DNA of 62,015 nt from positions 1 to 62,015 of the forward strand of contig NZ_RFSK01000034.1 in NCBI RefSeq assembly GCF_009923995.1, given 5' to 3'. The notes beneath the pieces were generated by a model. It was given only the letters and a program-made list of their open reading frames with translations, was not told the origin of the DNA and made no database searches. Shown piece by piece: positions 17,144-29,000 of the stretch (the first letter of the stretch is position 1; the number at the start of each line of letters is the position of its first letter). The stretch is from Janthinobacterium sp. GTDB lineage: Bacteria > Pseudomonadota > Gammaproteobacteria > Burkholderiales > Burkholderiaceae_D. A program made the position numbers and the translations under genes.

Positions 17144-18689
17144 ACGCGTGGCGCTTGAAGTCGCGGAAGCGGAAGCCAACGAGGAACAGCGTGGCAAAGT
17201 ACGCCACGCCGCACAGGGCCACCACCAGCGCCAGGGCGCCGGCGCGCAGCAGCGGGTGCGCCTGCATGGCGATCCAGTCGATGCGCATGGCGCCAAAGTA
17301 CGCCACGCCGCCCATGACGACGAGGGCCGGCAGCAGGCGCAGGAAGAACTTGGCCCAGCCCGGTTTCGGCTGATAGATGCCGCGCTTGCGCAAGCCCCAG
17401 TACAGGAAGCTGGCGTTCAGGCAGGCGCCCAGGCCGATGGACAGGGCCAGGCCGGCCACGGCGATGTAGGGCACGAACAGCAGATTCATCAGCTGCGTGG
17501 CGATCAGCACGCCGATGGCGATCTTCACGGGCGTGCGGATGTCCTGGCGCGCATAGAAGGCGGGCGCCAGGGTCTTCACGAGGATGATGCCGATCAGGCC
17601 CAGGCTGTAGGCCACCAGCGGTTCCGTCGACATGGTCACGGATTCGGCCGTGAACTTGCCATAATGAAACAGGGTGGCGATCAGCGGCGTGGCCAGGGTC
17701 GCCATGCCGACGGCGGCGGGCAGGGCCAGCAGGAAGGTCAGGCGCAGGCCCCAGTCCAGCAGGGCCGAGTATTCCGTCTTGTCGCCATCCACGTTCGCCT
17801 TCGACAGGCTGGGCAGCAGGATGGTGCCCAGGGCCACGCCCAGCATGGCGGTGGGAAATTCCATCAGGCGGTCCGCATACGACAGCCAGGAAATGCTGCC
17901 TTCGGCCAGGCGCGAGGCGATGCTGGTGTTGATCATCAGGCTGATTTGGGCTGCGGAGACGGCGAACACGGCCGGACCCATCTTCTTCAGCACGCGGCGC
18001 ACGCCGCCGTCGGACAGGCCGATGGCGGGATTGATCGACAGGCGCGGCAGCATGCCGATCTTGACCAGCGCGGGAATCTGGATGGCCACCTGCAGCAGGC
18101 CGCCGGCGAACACGGCGATGGCCATGGCGTAGATCGGCTGTTTCAAGTAGGGTGCGAGGAACAGCGAGGCGGCGATGAACGACAGGTTCAGCAAGACGGG
18201 GGTGAACGCGGGAATCTTGAATTCGCGCCAGGTATTCAGGATGCCGCCGGCCAGGGCGACGAAGGACATGCAAGTAATATAAGGGAACATCAGCCGCGTC
18301 ATCCACACGGCCGCGTCGAAGGCGCCCGGGTCCTTCGACAGGCCCGTGGCGATGGCATACACGAACCACGGCGCGCCGACGATGCCGACCAGCGATACCA
18401 GCAGGGTGGCCCAAACGAGGGTGGTGGCCACGTGGTCGGCCAGCTGCTTGCTGGCTTCCTGGCCGTGCTGGTTCTTGTATTCCGACAAGATCGGCACGAA
18501 GGCTTGCGAGAACGCCCCTTCGGCGAACAGGCGGCGCAACAGGTTGGGGATGCGGAAGGCAACGATGAAGGCGTCCGTGTAGGCGCCGGCGCCAAAGGCG
18601 CGCGCGAACAGGCTTTCGCGCAATAATCCGGTTACACGGGACAGCATGGTCATGCTGGAAATGGCGGCGAGGGTTTTAAGCAAGTTCAT
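17142..18689 (-). CDS. murJ: Lipid II flippase MurJ (MviN)
   Basis: 515 residues, a multi-spanning membrane protein with about 14 helices. It starts MNLLKTLAAISSMTMLSRVTG, including the family N-terminal helix; LFAEGAFSQAFVPILSEYK and GLSDGGVRRVLKKMGP are MurJ signatures. It flips lipid II across the inner membrane for peptidoglycan synthesis. It stands alone on the minus strand, divergent from rpsT, a pairing common in betaproteobacteria. The stop lies at the edge of the 81-bp repeat array. Confidence 0.97.
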   Translation of the reverse strand: MNLLKTLAAISSMTMLSRVTGLLRESLFARAFGAGAYTDAFIVAFRIPNLLRRLFAEGAFSQAFVPILSEYKNQHGQEASKQLADHVATTLVWATLLVSLVGIVGAPWFVYAIATGLSKDPGAFDAAVWMTRLMFPYITCMSFVALAGGILNTWREFKIPAFTPVLLNLSFIAASLFLAPYLKQPIYAMAIAVFAGGLLQVAIQIPALVKIGMLPRLSINPAIGLSDGGVRRVLKKMGPAVFAVSAAQISLMINTSIASRLAEGSISWLSYADRLMEFPTAMLGVALGTILLPSLSKANVDGDKTEYSALLDWGLRLTFLLALPAAVGMATLATPLIATLFHYGKFTAESVTMSTEPLVAYSLGLIGIILVKTLAPAFYARQDIRTPVKIAIGVLIATQLMNLLFVPYIAVAGLALSIGLGACLNASFLYWGLRKRGIYQPKPGWAKFFLRLLPALVVMGGVAYFGAMRIDWIAMQAHPLLRAGALALVVALCGVAYFATLFLVGFRFRDFKRHA

Positions 18690-18811
18690 GGGGGCAGATT
18701 ATAGCCGCGCACGGCCCCGGCAAAGGCTTAAAATATGGTAACAATCGGTATTGTTTCGCCCTTGCCGGCCCCGTTTTTCGGTGTTTTGGGGACGATACAC
18801 GGTTTTTTGAT

Positions 18812-18840
18812 TTGCCCCCGCTTGAAAATATCGCTATAAT
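18812..18840 (+). promoter_or_regulatory. rpsT promoter, -35/-10
   Basis: TTGCCC (18812-18817), a 17-base spacer and a perfect TATAAT (18835-18840) lie about 147 bases before the rpsT start. This leaves a leader of about 140 bases. Confidence 0.75.
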
Positions 18841-18869
18841 CGAAGGCTGTACAGAATTCTGTTACGCAG

Positions 18870-18957
18870 ACACTAATGTTTGACAGGCACTGGTTTGGCA
18901 CACATGGTTCGGCAGACGCACAGAACGCACCGGTTGGCAAACACTAATGTTTGCAAA
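18870..18957 (+). repeat. Direct and inverted repeats in the rpsT leader
   Basis: ACACTAATGTTTG occurs at 18870-18882 and again at 18941-18953. The second copy sits in a dyad, GCAAACA-CTAA-TGTTTGC (18938-18955). Ribosomal protein S20 is known to be controlled after transcription in E. coli, so a leader structure is plausible, but this sequence has not been shown to act. Confidence 0.55.
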
Positions 18958-18986
18958 CGCACTTTGACCCTGTTTTAGGAAATTCC

Positions 18987-19253
18987 ATGGCAAATACCGC
19001 ACAAGCGCGCAAACGCGCTCGTCAAGCAGTTAAGCAAAACGCACACAATTCGTCCCAACGTTCGACCTTGCGCACGGCTATCAAAGCTGCTCGCAAAGCG
19101 ATCCAAGGTGGCGACAAGGCAGCTGCTGCTGCAATCTTCCAAGCATCCGTGTCGACCATCGACCGTATCGCTGACAAGAAGATCATCCACAAAAACAAGG
19201 CAGCTCGCCATAAGAGCCGTCTGGCAGCTGCTTTGAAAGCACTGTCCGCTTAA
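18987..19253 (+). CDS. rpsT: 30S ribosomal protein S20
   Basis: 88 residues, highly basic and helical ([48 protein letters not shown]). It matches S20, which binds 16S rRNA early in 30S assembly. The ATG at 18987 follows TTAGGAAATTCC; an upstream in-frame ATG would add 12 non-family residues. Codon use is strongly biased, as expected for a ribosomal gene. A terminator follows. Confidence 0.98.
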   Translation: MANTAQARKRARQAVKQNAHNSSQRSTLRTAIKAARKAIQGGDKAAAAAIFQASVSTIDRIADKKIIHKNKAARHKSRLAAALKALSA

Positions 19254-19321
19254 TATTCGCCAGCAGGCAAGCCGCCAAGGTGGCCTTGCCTGTGCCGGTA
19301 CGCTGGCACTGGTTGAAAAGC

Positions 19322-19354
19322 AAAAACCCGCAGATTCGTTCTGGCGGGTTTTTT
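19322..19354 (+). terminator. Rho-independent terminator after rpsT
   Basis: AAAAACCCGC and GCGGGTTTTTT flank a loop region that can itself pair (AGA/TCT), 69 bases after the rpsT stop. It also separates rpsT from the convergent DUF192 gene. Confidence 0.9.
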
Positions 19355-19417
19355 CGCGTTTTTTCACTTTTTTTGCGCGCTTTCCCCGGCCGCGCCTGCC
19401 TGCGGCCGGGCCCAGTC

Positions 19418-19876
19418 CTAGCGCAGCGGCGGCAGGTTGCCGATGCTCATGCCCGGCTTGATATTGTGCTGCCGGAACCAGCCCAGGTTCATTTCCAGGG
19501 CATAGCGCACGGGCACGGTCCGCGTCGAGCAATGGCTGTCGAGCGTGTGCGGCTGCATGTCTTCGATATTGACGATCTTGCCGCCCGCATCGATAAAGGC
19601 CACCGACAGGGGCAGGGGCGTATTCTTCATCCACATGCACTGGGTCGCCGGCGCGCCGAAGACAAACAGCATGCCCGCATTGGCCGGCATCTTTTCGCGG
19701 TACATCAACCCCTGTTCCCGCTGTTCTTCCGTGGCAGCCACTTCCGCCTGGATCAGATGCATGCCAGCCGACAATTGCATGCTCTTGCCCGGCTGCGCCT
19801 GGACTGGCGCATGGCCCAGGCCGGCGCAAGCCAGCAAGGCGATGAACAGGCGGGGATTGCCAAGGGGATTTTTCAT
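19418..19876 (-). CDS. DUF192 family exported protein
   Basis: 152 residues with a signal peptide (about 1-27, APVQAQ) and a DUF192 domain (about 35-148). Family motifs include EEQREQGLMYREKMPANAGMLFVF in its usual form (spread over about 52-75), MWMKNTPLPLSVAFID and the final GxxxxxGM-like NIKPGMSIG. The biochemical role of DUF192 is not established. It is convergent with rpsT and stands alone. Confidence 0.9.
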   Translation of the reverse strand: MKNPLGNPRLFIALLACAGLGHAPVQAQPGKSMQLSAGMHLIQAEVAATEEQREQGLMYREKMPANAGMLFVFGAPATQCMWMKNTPLPLSVAFIDAGGKIVNIEDMQPHTLDSHCSTRTVPVRYALEMNLGWFRQHNIKPGMSIGNLPPLR

Positions 19877-20005
19877 GGAGGCGGGCGGTAGCAGAAGATG
19901 CGGCGATTAAGCCATGCCCCCGCCCGCAAGGTCAAGCATTGCGCCTGGCCGCGCCGAAAGCGTGGGGCTGCAGCAACACGGCGCTTGCCGCAGCCCGTGT
20001 TCCGC

Positions 20006-20338
20006 CTACTTCGCCGGCTTGGCCTGGTCGGCGGCTGGCTGCCTGGTCTTGCGTGCCTGCGGGATCAGGCGCTGCGGCGCGTCGGTCGCGGCCGATGCCT
20101 TGGTGGCCGCGCCCGAACGCGCGGCATCCGTCGCTGCCGATGCGTTGACCGATGCCGATGCGGGCGCCGGCTTGCTGGCGTCGGTCGCGGCCGATGCGTG
20201 GCTCGTCGCCGATGCGGGCGGCGGCGTCGGCTTGCTGGCATCGGTGGCTGCCGAAGCGTACACTTGCGCACCCGATTGGGCCAGCGCGGAGCCGGCCAGC
20301 AGGGTGGCCGCCAGGGCCAGGATTGCTTTCGTCATCAT
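20006..20338 (-). CDS. Small secreted Ala-rich repeat protein
   Basis: 110 residues with a signal peptide (about 1-21, LLAGSALAQ). The mature part is low complexity, with four copies of ASAATDA at spacings of 20, 18 and 15 residues, separated by Ser/Pro/Lys linkers, and a basic tail. AGAGGAACG precedes two ATG codons, either of which may start. I do not recognise a family. The repeat copies vary, which suggests slippage-driven length change. Similar Ala/Thr/Asp-rich exported proteins occur in this bacterial group with no known role. Confidence 0.7.
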   Translation of the reverse strand: MMTKAILALAATLLAGSALAQSGAQVYASAATDASKPTPPPASATSHASAATDASKPAPASASVNASAATDAARSGAATKASAATDAPQRLIPQARKTRQPAADQAKPAK

Positions 20339-20445
20339 CGTTCCTCTTTCGTCAGGTTAAGGTGAGATGATTTTAATGCATTATCTAAAAATAAATAGTG
20401 CTTATTGGCAAAAAATGGACAGGAAGGCGTTGCCGCCTGCCTGAC

Positions 20446-21009
20446 TCACGCCTTGCCGATGGCCGCGGCCGGTACTTCGCACCATTCGCCCGGCAGCAAG
20501 GGGTGGCTGGCCAGTGAAAACGGGCCGATGGCGCTGCGCACGAGGCGCAGGGTGGGCAGGCCGACGGCCGCCGTCATGCGCCGCACCTGCCGGTTTTTTC
20601 CTTCCTTCAAAGTGATCGCCAGCCATGAAGTCGGTTTGTCGGCGCGCGAGCGGATGGGCGGATTGCGCGGCCACAGCCAGTCCGGCTCGGCGATGCGCAC
20701 GGCCTTGCATGGCAACGTGGTGAAGTCGCCCAGGTCCAGCGGCGCCTGCAGGCGCGCCAGGCTGGCCGCGTCGGGCACGCCGTCGACCTGCACGAGGTAG
20801 GTTTTCGCCTCCTTGCGGTCGGGGTGGCTGATGTCGTGCTGCAGGCGCCCGTCGTCCGTCAGCAGCAGCAAGCCTTCGCTGTCGGCGTCGAGCCGGCCGG
20901 CCGGATAGATGCCGGGGATGGTGAGATGGTCGGCCAGGGTGGCGCGGCCTTCCTGCGGCGAAAACTGGCACAGGACCTGGAACGGTTTGTTGAAGAGGAT
21001 GAGTGGCAT
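20446..21009 (-). CDS. rluE: 23S rRNA pseudouridine synthase, RluE-like
   Basis: 187 residues of the RsuA/RluB/E/F family. It starts directly in the catalytic domain (MPLILFNKPFQVLCQFS) without an S4 domain, as RluE does. The catalytic motif is AGRLDADSEGLLLLT, with the family's Asp; the C-terminal motif is KEGKNRQVRRM. RluE modifies U2457 of 23S rRNA. The start at 21009 begins at the conserved core, whereas upstream in-frame codons give non-family sequence. It is divergent from icd. Confidence 0.88.
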   Translation of the reverse strand: MPLILFNKPFQVLCQFSPQEGRATLADHLTIPGIYPAGRLDADSEGLLLLTDDGRLQHDISHPDRKEAKTYLVQVDGVPDAASLARLQAPLDLGDFTTLPCKAVRIAEPDWLWPRNPPIRSRADKPTSWLAITLKEGKNRQVRRMTAAVGLPTLRLVRSAIGPFSLASHPLLPGEWCEVPAAAIGKA

Positions 21010-21319
21010 GCGGATGGACTGTTCGTGTTGCAAGGATGGTGATGGCTGGGCGGCGCCGCAAAAGCATGGCGCCTTGTAGGATACTGGTGCATAATATGAA
21101 ACGCTGGTCTTATGTCTTATAGAAGACCTAGGCGGCGCGGCGGTCGGCTTTCCCGGTGCTGCGCCCGGCATCGCGATGCAGGTGGCCCGGGTGTTCTTTC
21201 CCTGCTAAAGTGCGTTGTTACTGCCATGTTCGGACTTGTTTTTTGTAAACTCTGCAATCGCAGAGCGCATCGCCGGCCCGCGTCGCCTGCCTGCGGTGTG
21301 TCCCACTTCGGAGATCACG
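21010..21319. promoter_or_regulatory. rluE-icd divergent intergenic region with a 23-base dyad
   Basis: 310 bases without a gene. GGTCTT (21107-21112) and AAGACC (21124-21129) form a dyad. Within it, TCTTATAGAAGA is one base from the perfect palindrome TCTTATATAAGA. Sites of this kind are found near TCA-cycle and propionate genes in related bacteria (from memory, not checked). GGAGATCACG precedes the icd ATG. Confidence 0.45.
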
Positions 21320-22573
21320 ATGTATCAACATATCACTGTACCTGCTGACGGCCAAAAAATCACCGTCAACGCCGATTTTTCGCTGAATGTACCAGATAAT
21401 CCTGTCATCCCCTTCATCGAGGGCGATGGCACGGGCATCGATATCAGCCCGGTCATGATCAGGGTGATCGACGCGGCCGTGGCCAAGGCCTACGGCGGCG
21501 CGCGCAAGATCAGCTGGATGGAAATCTATGCGGGCGAAAAATCGACGAATGTGTACGGTCCCGACGTGTGGCTGCCCGAGGAAACGCTGGAGGTGCTGAA
21601 GGAGTACGTCGTCTCCATCAAGGGGCCGCTGACGACGCCCGTGGGCGGCGGCATCCGCTCGCTCAACGTGGCCCTGCGCCAGCAGCTCGACCTGTACGTC
21701 TGCCTGCGCCCCGTGCGCTACTTCACGGGCGTGCCGTCGCCCGTGAAGGAGCCGGAAAAGACGGACATGGTGATTTTCCGCGAAAACTCGGAAGACATCT
21801 ATGCCGGCATCGAATACCAGCAAGGCTCCGAGGGGGCGAAAAAGCTCATCGACTTCCTCGTCAAGGAAATGGGCGTGACGAAGATCCGCTTCCCGGCCAC
21901 GTCCGGCATCGGCATCAAGCCCGTCTCCATCGAAGGCACGCAGCGCCTGGTGCGCAAGGCCATCCAGTACGCCATCGACAATGACAAGCCATCCGTGACG
22001 ATCGTGCACAAAGGCAACATCATGAAGTACACGGAAGGCGGCTTCCGCGACTGGGCGTATGCGCTGGCGCAAAAGGAATTCGGCGCCGAGCTCATCGATG
22101 GCGGCCCGTGGTGCAAGTTCAAGAACCCGAAGACGGGGCGCGACATCATCATCAAGGATTCCATCGCTGACGCGTTCCTGCAACAGATCCTGCTGCGTCC
22201 GGCCGAATACAGCGTCATCGCCACCCTGAACCTGAACGGCGACTATATTTCCGACGCGCTGGCGGCCCAGGTGGGCGGCATCGGCATCGCGCCGGGCGCC
22301 AACCTGTCCGATTCCGTGGCCATGTTCGAAGCGACGCACGGCACGGCGCCGAAGTACGCGGGCAAGGATTACGTCAATCCCGGTTCCCTGATCCTGTCGG
22401 CGGAAATGATGCTGCGCCACATGGGCTGGCTGGAAGCGGCCGACCTGGTGATTTCCTCGATGCAAAAGTCGATCGCCTCGAAGCGCGTCACCTACGACTT
22501 CGCCCGCCTGATGGAAGGGGCCACGCAAGTGTCGTGCTCCGGCTTTGGCGAAGTGATGGTCGAGCACATGTAA
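21320..22573 (+). CDS. icd: NADP-dependent isocitrate dehydrogenase
   Basis: 417 residues, close to E. coli Icd (416). It shows the phosphorylatable substrate serine Ser114 in [13 protein letters not shown]. The NADP-site motifs [17 protein letters not shown] and [19 protein letters not shown] are present, as is the TCA-cycle catalytic pattern [15 protein letters not shown]. It oxidises isocitrate to 2-oxoglutarate. The ATG at 21320 follows GGAGATCACG. Monocistronic, with a terminator 36 bases after the stop. Confidence 0.98.
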   Translation: MYQHITVPADGQKITVNADFSLNVPDNPVIPFIEGDGTGIDISPVMIRVIDAAVAKAYGGARKISWMEIYAGEKSTNVYGPDVWLPEETLEVLKEYVVSIKGPLTTPVGGGIRSLNVALRQQLDLYVCLRPVRYFTGVPSPVKEPEKTDMVIFRENSEDIYAGIEYQQGSEGAKKLIDFLVKEMGVTKIRFPATSGIGIKPVSIEGTQRLVRKAIQYAIDNDKPSVTIVHKGNIMKYTEGGFRDWAYALAQKEFGAELIDGGPWCKFKNPKTGRDIIIKDSIADAFLQQILLRPAEYSVIATLNLNGDYISDALAAQVGGIGIAPGANLSDSVAMFEATHGTAPKYAGKDYVNPGSLILSAEMMLRHMGWLEAADLVISSMQKSIASKRVTYDFARLMEGATQVSCSGFGEVMVEHM

Positions 22574-22609
22574 GGGAGGGGCAGGGCGCCGCGCGCCCTG
22601 CGGACGAAA

Positions 22610-22637
22610 AAAAACCCCGTTTCGCAACGGGGTTTTT
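22610..22637. terminator. Bidirectional terminator between icd and the cold-shock gene
   Basis: AAAAACCCCGTT, loop TCGC, AACGGGGTTTTT: a perfect 12-bp stem with A and T tracts on both sides. A second hairpin, GCAGGGCG/CGCCCTGC, lies just upstream at 22581-22601. Confidence 0.93.
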
Positions 22638-22659
22638 CACATCTGAGGGCCGGCGATGC

Positions 22660-22863
22660 TTAGGCTGCTTGGATGTTGGAAGCTTGCTTGCCTTTAGGGC
22701 CTTGCGTGACTTCGAATTGAACTTTTTGACCTTCTTTGAGGGTCTTGAAACCGTTCATGTTGATTGCGGAGAAATGAGCAAACAAATCTTCGCCGCCATC
22801 ATCTGGAGTGATGAAGCCAAAACCTTTGGAATCATTGAACCACTTAACTGTACCTGTTGCCAT
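22660..22863 (-). CDS. cspA: Cold-shock protein, CspA family
   Basis: 67 residues, one cold-shock domain with both RNA-binding motifs: GFGFITP (RNP1) and DLFAHFSAI (RNP2). It binds single-stranded nucleic acid and melts RNA structure. The ATG at 22863 begins [10 protein letters not shown], the family start; an in-frame ATG five codons upstream is less likely. A long leader with a perfect palindrome lies upstream. The exact paralogue name is uncertain. Confidence 0.95.
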   Translation of the reverse strand: MATGTVKWFNDSKGFGFITPDDGGEDLFAHFSAINMNGFKTLKEGQKVQFEVTQGPKGKQASNIQAA

Positions 22864-23184
22864 AAAAAGAACTTTCAAAATTAAAACAAATCACACGAGC
22901 CATAAAAGCAAGAAGCTTCTTGCCCCCTCCTCGACGTCTCACTTCTTATCAAGCTGTACATTACTGCAACAGTCGATACAGCATTGTTGGCGGAATAAAT
23001 AATGAAGTCAAGCGCTTTTCCATCGATATTGCCAAATTCTTCACGACGACCAAAAAAGCAACTCTTGATTTCGGCGGCAAGGTCGCCATCTGCGCAGTAT
23101 TCAGAAAACGCGTAAGATTGAAAACAATTGGAAAGGCGCAGATATTGCGCATGACAACCACTGTGAAAGCATTAGAATAAGCGT
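22864..23184. promoter_or_regulatory. Leader of the cold-shock gene and promoter region of clpS
   Basis: 321 bases without a gene and AT-richer than its surroundings. GCAAGAAGCTTCTTGC (22908-22923) is a perfect 16-base palindrome in the transcribed leader of the cold-shock gene, 45 bases from its start. CspA-type leaders are known to fold by temperature, so this stem is a candidate element. No strong -35/-10 pair for clpS stands out. Confidence 0.5.
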
Positions 23185-23483
23185 ATGGCAACCAAGCACG
23201 ACTCAGAAACCCTGCTGGAGCGGCAAGTGCTGAAGCCGCCACCGCTCTACCAGGTGGCCTTGCTCAATGACGACTACACCCCGATGGAATTTGTGGTGGC
23301 CATCATTCAGGAGTATTTCAACAAGGACCGTGAAACGGCGACGCAAATCATGCTCAGTGTTCATCGCTACGGCAAAGGAGTGTGCGGCGTGTTCTCTAAA
23401 GATATAGCGTGTACCAAAGTGGAGTTCGTTTTAACGCATGCGCGCAAGGCGGGGCATCCCCTGCAGTGCGTGATGGAGGAAGT

Positions 23484-23487
<4 letters not shown>
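23185..23487 (+). CDS. clpS: ATP-dependent Clp protease adaptor ClpS
   Basis: 100 residues. It has the family core [20 protein letters not shown] with the N-degron-binding Asn-Asp pair, then [22 protein letters not shown]. ClpS delivers N-end-rule substrates to ClpAP. It overlaps clpA by ATGA, so stoichiometric coupling is likely. The ribosome site is weak. Confidence 0.98.
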
Positions 23488-25784
<2,297 letters not shown>

Positions 25785-25804
25785 GCGCAGCCTCGCTGCA
25801 CCGC

Positions 25805-25841
25805 AAAAAACCCGCCCACGCAAGTGGCGCGGGTTTTTTTT
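25805..25841 (+). terminator. Rho-independent terminator after clpA
   Basis: AAAAAACCCGC, CCAC, loop GCAA, GTGG and GCGGG with a T-run form a long stem with one bulge, 20 bases past the clpA stop. Confidence 0.93.
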
Positions 25842-26000
25842 CGCCGGAACGCGGGCGCTGGAAACTGTTGTGAAAACAGCCTTGTTTAAAAATAGGTATT
25901 GCTTTTGCACAAGCTATGCAAGAATCATGATCCGATGTCGGCCCCGCTCCACATCGTTTCGTTTCCATGACCGTTGCTCGATTGCTTATAGACTGCTCAC

Positions 26001-29000
26001 ATGAAAATTTCCCGTACCCTTGCCCTCCTGTTGCTCTCCGCCGGCCTGCTGGACAGCGCCGCTGCCGCCGTTGCGCCTGCCGCCGCCAGCTATTTCCGCT
26101 TTCCCGCCGTGCGCGGCGATACCGTCGTCTTCACCGCCGAAGGCGACCTGTGGAAGAGCAGCGTGCGCGGCGGCGCCGCGCAGCGCCTGACGACGCATCC
26201 CGGCTATGAAACGAACGCGGCGATTTCGCGCGACGGGCAATGGGTGGCGTTTTCCGCCTCGTACGAGGGCGCGCAGGAAGCATATGTGATGCCGCTGGCG
26301 GGCGGCTTGCCGCGCCGCATTTCGTATGACAATGGCGGCGTGCTGGTGCTGGGCTGGACGGCGCAGGGCGAAGTGCTGGTCAGCACGCAGAATACGGACG
26401 GTCCCGCCTCGCGCCGCATCGTCGCCGCCATCGATCCCGTGAAGCAGACGCGCCGCGTGTTTCCCGTGGCCGACGCCAACGATGCCGTGCTCGACGATGC
26501 CGGCACGACCCTGTATTTCACGCGTTTCGGCCTGGCCATGACGAACGACAATGTGCGCAATTACCGCGGCGGCGCGCATGCGACCCTGTGGCGCTACGCG
26601 CTGGACGGCAAGGGCGAGGCCGTGCGCATGCACGCGGAGCCTGCCGTGTTGGCGGGCAACAACAAGCGTCCCATGTGGTGGCAGGGCCGTGTCTACTACA
26701 TCAGCGACGAGGGCGGCAGCGACAATCTGTGGAGCATGCTGCCCGACGGTTCCGACCGCCGCGCCCTGACCACGCACACGCAATGGGACGTGCGCAACGC
26801 GGCCCTGGGCGACGGCAAGATCGTCTACCAGCTGGGCGCGGACTTGCACGTGCTGGACCTGAACGGGTCCGGCGCCAGCGAGTCGCAGGCGCTGGCCATC
26901 AGCCTCGTGTCCGATTTCGACCAGCAGCGCGCGCGCCAGATCCGCTCGCCGCTCGATACCTTGAGCAATGTCGAAGTGTCCGGCAAGGATGAGCGCATCA
27001 TCCTCACTGCGCGGGGCCGCGTCAGCATCGCCGGCACGGGCAGCCAGCGCCGGGTCGACATCGCCATACCGGAAGGGGCGCGGGCGCGCGACGCCGTCTT
27101 TTCCAGCGACGAGAAAGCCGTCTTCGCCATCGTCGACACGAGCGGCGAAAACGAGATCTGGAAATTCGCCGCCGACGGCTCGGGCCAGGGCGAGCAGCTG
27201 ACGACGCAGGGCAACAGCCACCGCTGGAAGCTGTATCCGTCGCCGGACGGACGCTGGCTGGCCCACACGGATAAAAAAGGCCGCTTCTGGCTGCTGGACC
27301 TGGCCACCCGGGGCAACCAGTTGATCGACGACGCGGGCAAGACGGGCGTGGACAAGCACGACGAAGTGCAATGGTCGCCCGACAGCCGCAACCTGGCCAT
27401 CGTGCGCGTGGCCAGCAACGAGCAGCGCGAGCAGATCGGCCTGTACAACCTGGGCTCGAAACAGCTGCAGTTCGTCACCAGCGACCGCTACACGTCCGGC
27501 TCGCCCGCGTTTTCGCCGGACGGCAAGTGGTTGTATTTCCTGTCGGCGCGTAATTTCCAGCTGGCCAACGGTTCGCCGTGGGGCGACCGCAACATGGGGC
27601 CCGTGTTCGACAAGCGCGTCGGCGTGTATGCGCTGGCGCTGCAGCCAGGCAACCGTTTCCCCTTCCAGCCCGACGATGAACTGAGCCGTCCGGGAGTGAA
27701 ACCGGCCGAAACGGACGATGAAAAGGCGGCCGAACTGGCGGCGGAAAAGGCCCTGGAAAAGGCCGGCGGCAAGACGGCCGTGAAAAAGGCACCGGCCAGC
27801 CTGCCGGCCATCGTCGGCCAGGGGCTGGCCGAGCGCCTGTATGAAGTGCCGCTGGCGCCGGGGAACTACACGGCGCTGGCCGTCGACGACAAGCGCCTGT
27901 ATTTCCTCGAGCGCGAAGGCAGCGAGCGCAAGTCCGGCCTGAAGACCCTGGCGATCGGCAATGCCGGCTCCAAGCCGGAACTGCTGGTGGCGAACGTGCG
28001 CGAATTCGACCTGGCGCGCGACAAGAAGCATCTGTACTACCGTACTGCGGCTGAAAACGGCCCGGGCGAGATGCTGGTGATCGAGGCGGGCGCCAAGCTG
28101 CCGTCCGACCTGTCGAAGGCCAAGGTCAAGGTCGATGACTGGACGTTTGTGTCGAATCCGCGCCTGGAATGGAAGCAGATGTTCAACGATGCGTGGCGCT
28201 TGCACCGCGACTTCCTGTACGACGCGAAGATGCGCGGCGTGGACTGGAAGGCGGCGCGCGACAAGTATGCGCCGCTGGTCGAGCGCGTGACGGACCGCGC
28301 CGAACTCAATGACGTGCTGGGCATGATGGTGGCCGAAGTGGGCGCGCTGCATTCGCAGATCCGTCCCGGCGAATTGCGCCGCACGGAGCAGGAAGGCACG
28401 CCGGCCGGCCTGGGCGCCGTGCTGGCGCGCACCGGCGACGGCTACAAGGTCGAGCATATCTACCGCAGCGAAGCGGAACTGCCATCGGCGCGCGCGCCCC
28501 TGTCGCGCCCCGAGGTCGACGTGAAGGAAGGCGACGTGATCACGGCCGTCAATGGCAAGGACGTCTTGGGCGCGCGCGACATCAGCGACCTGCTGCTGAA
28601 CCAGGCCGACAAGCAGGTCTTGTTGCAGGTCAAGCGGGGCAATGCCGCGCCGCGCGCCATGATCGTCAAGCCCGTCAACATGGCGAAACAGACGGCGCTG
28701 CGCTACGGCGACTGGGAACTGAGCCGCGCCGAGCAGGTGGCGGCCGCCTCGCAAGGGCGCATCGGCTACCTGCACCTGCGCGCCATGGGCCCCAACGACA
28801 TCGCCTCGTTCGCGCGCGACTTTTACGCCAACATCAACCGCGAAGGTCTGATCATCGACGTGCGGCGCAACAACGGCGGCAATATCGACAGCTGGATCAT
28901 CGAAAAACTGCTGCGCAAGGCCTGGGCCTACTGGGCGCCGCCGGGCGTGCAGCCGTCGTCGAACATGCAGAACACCTTCCGCGGCCACCTGGTGGTGCTG

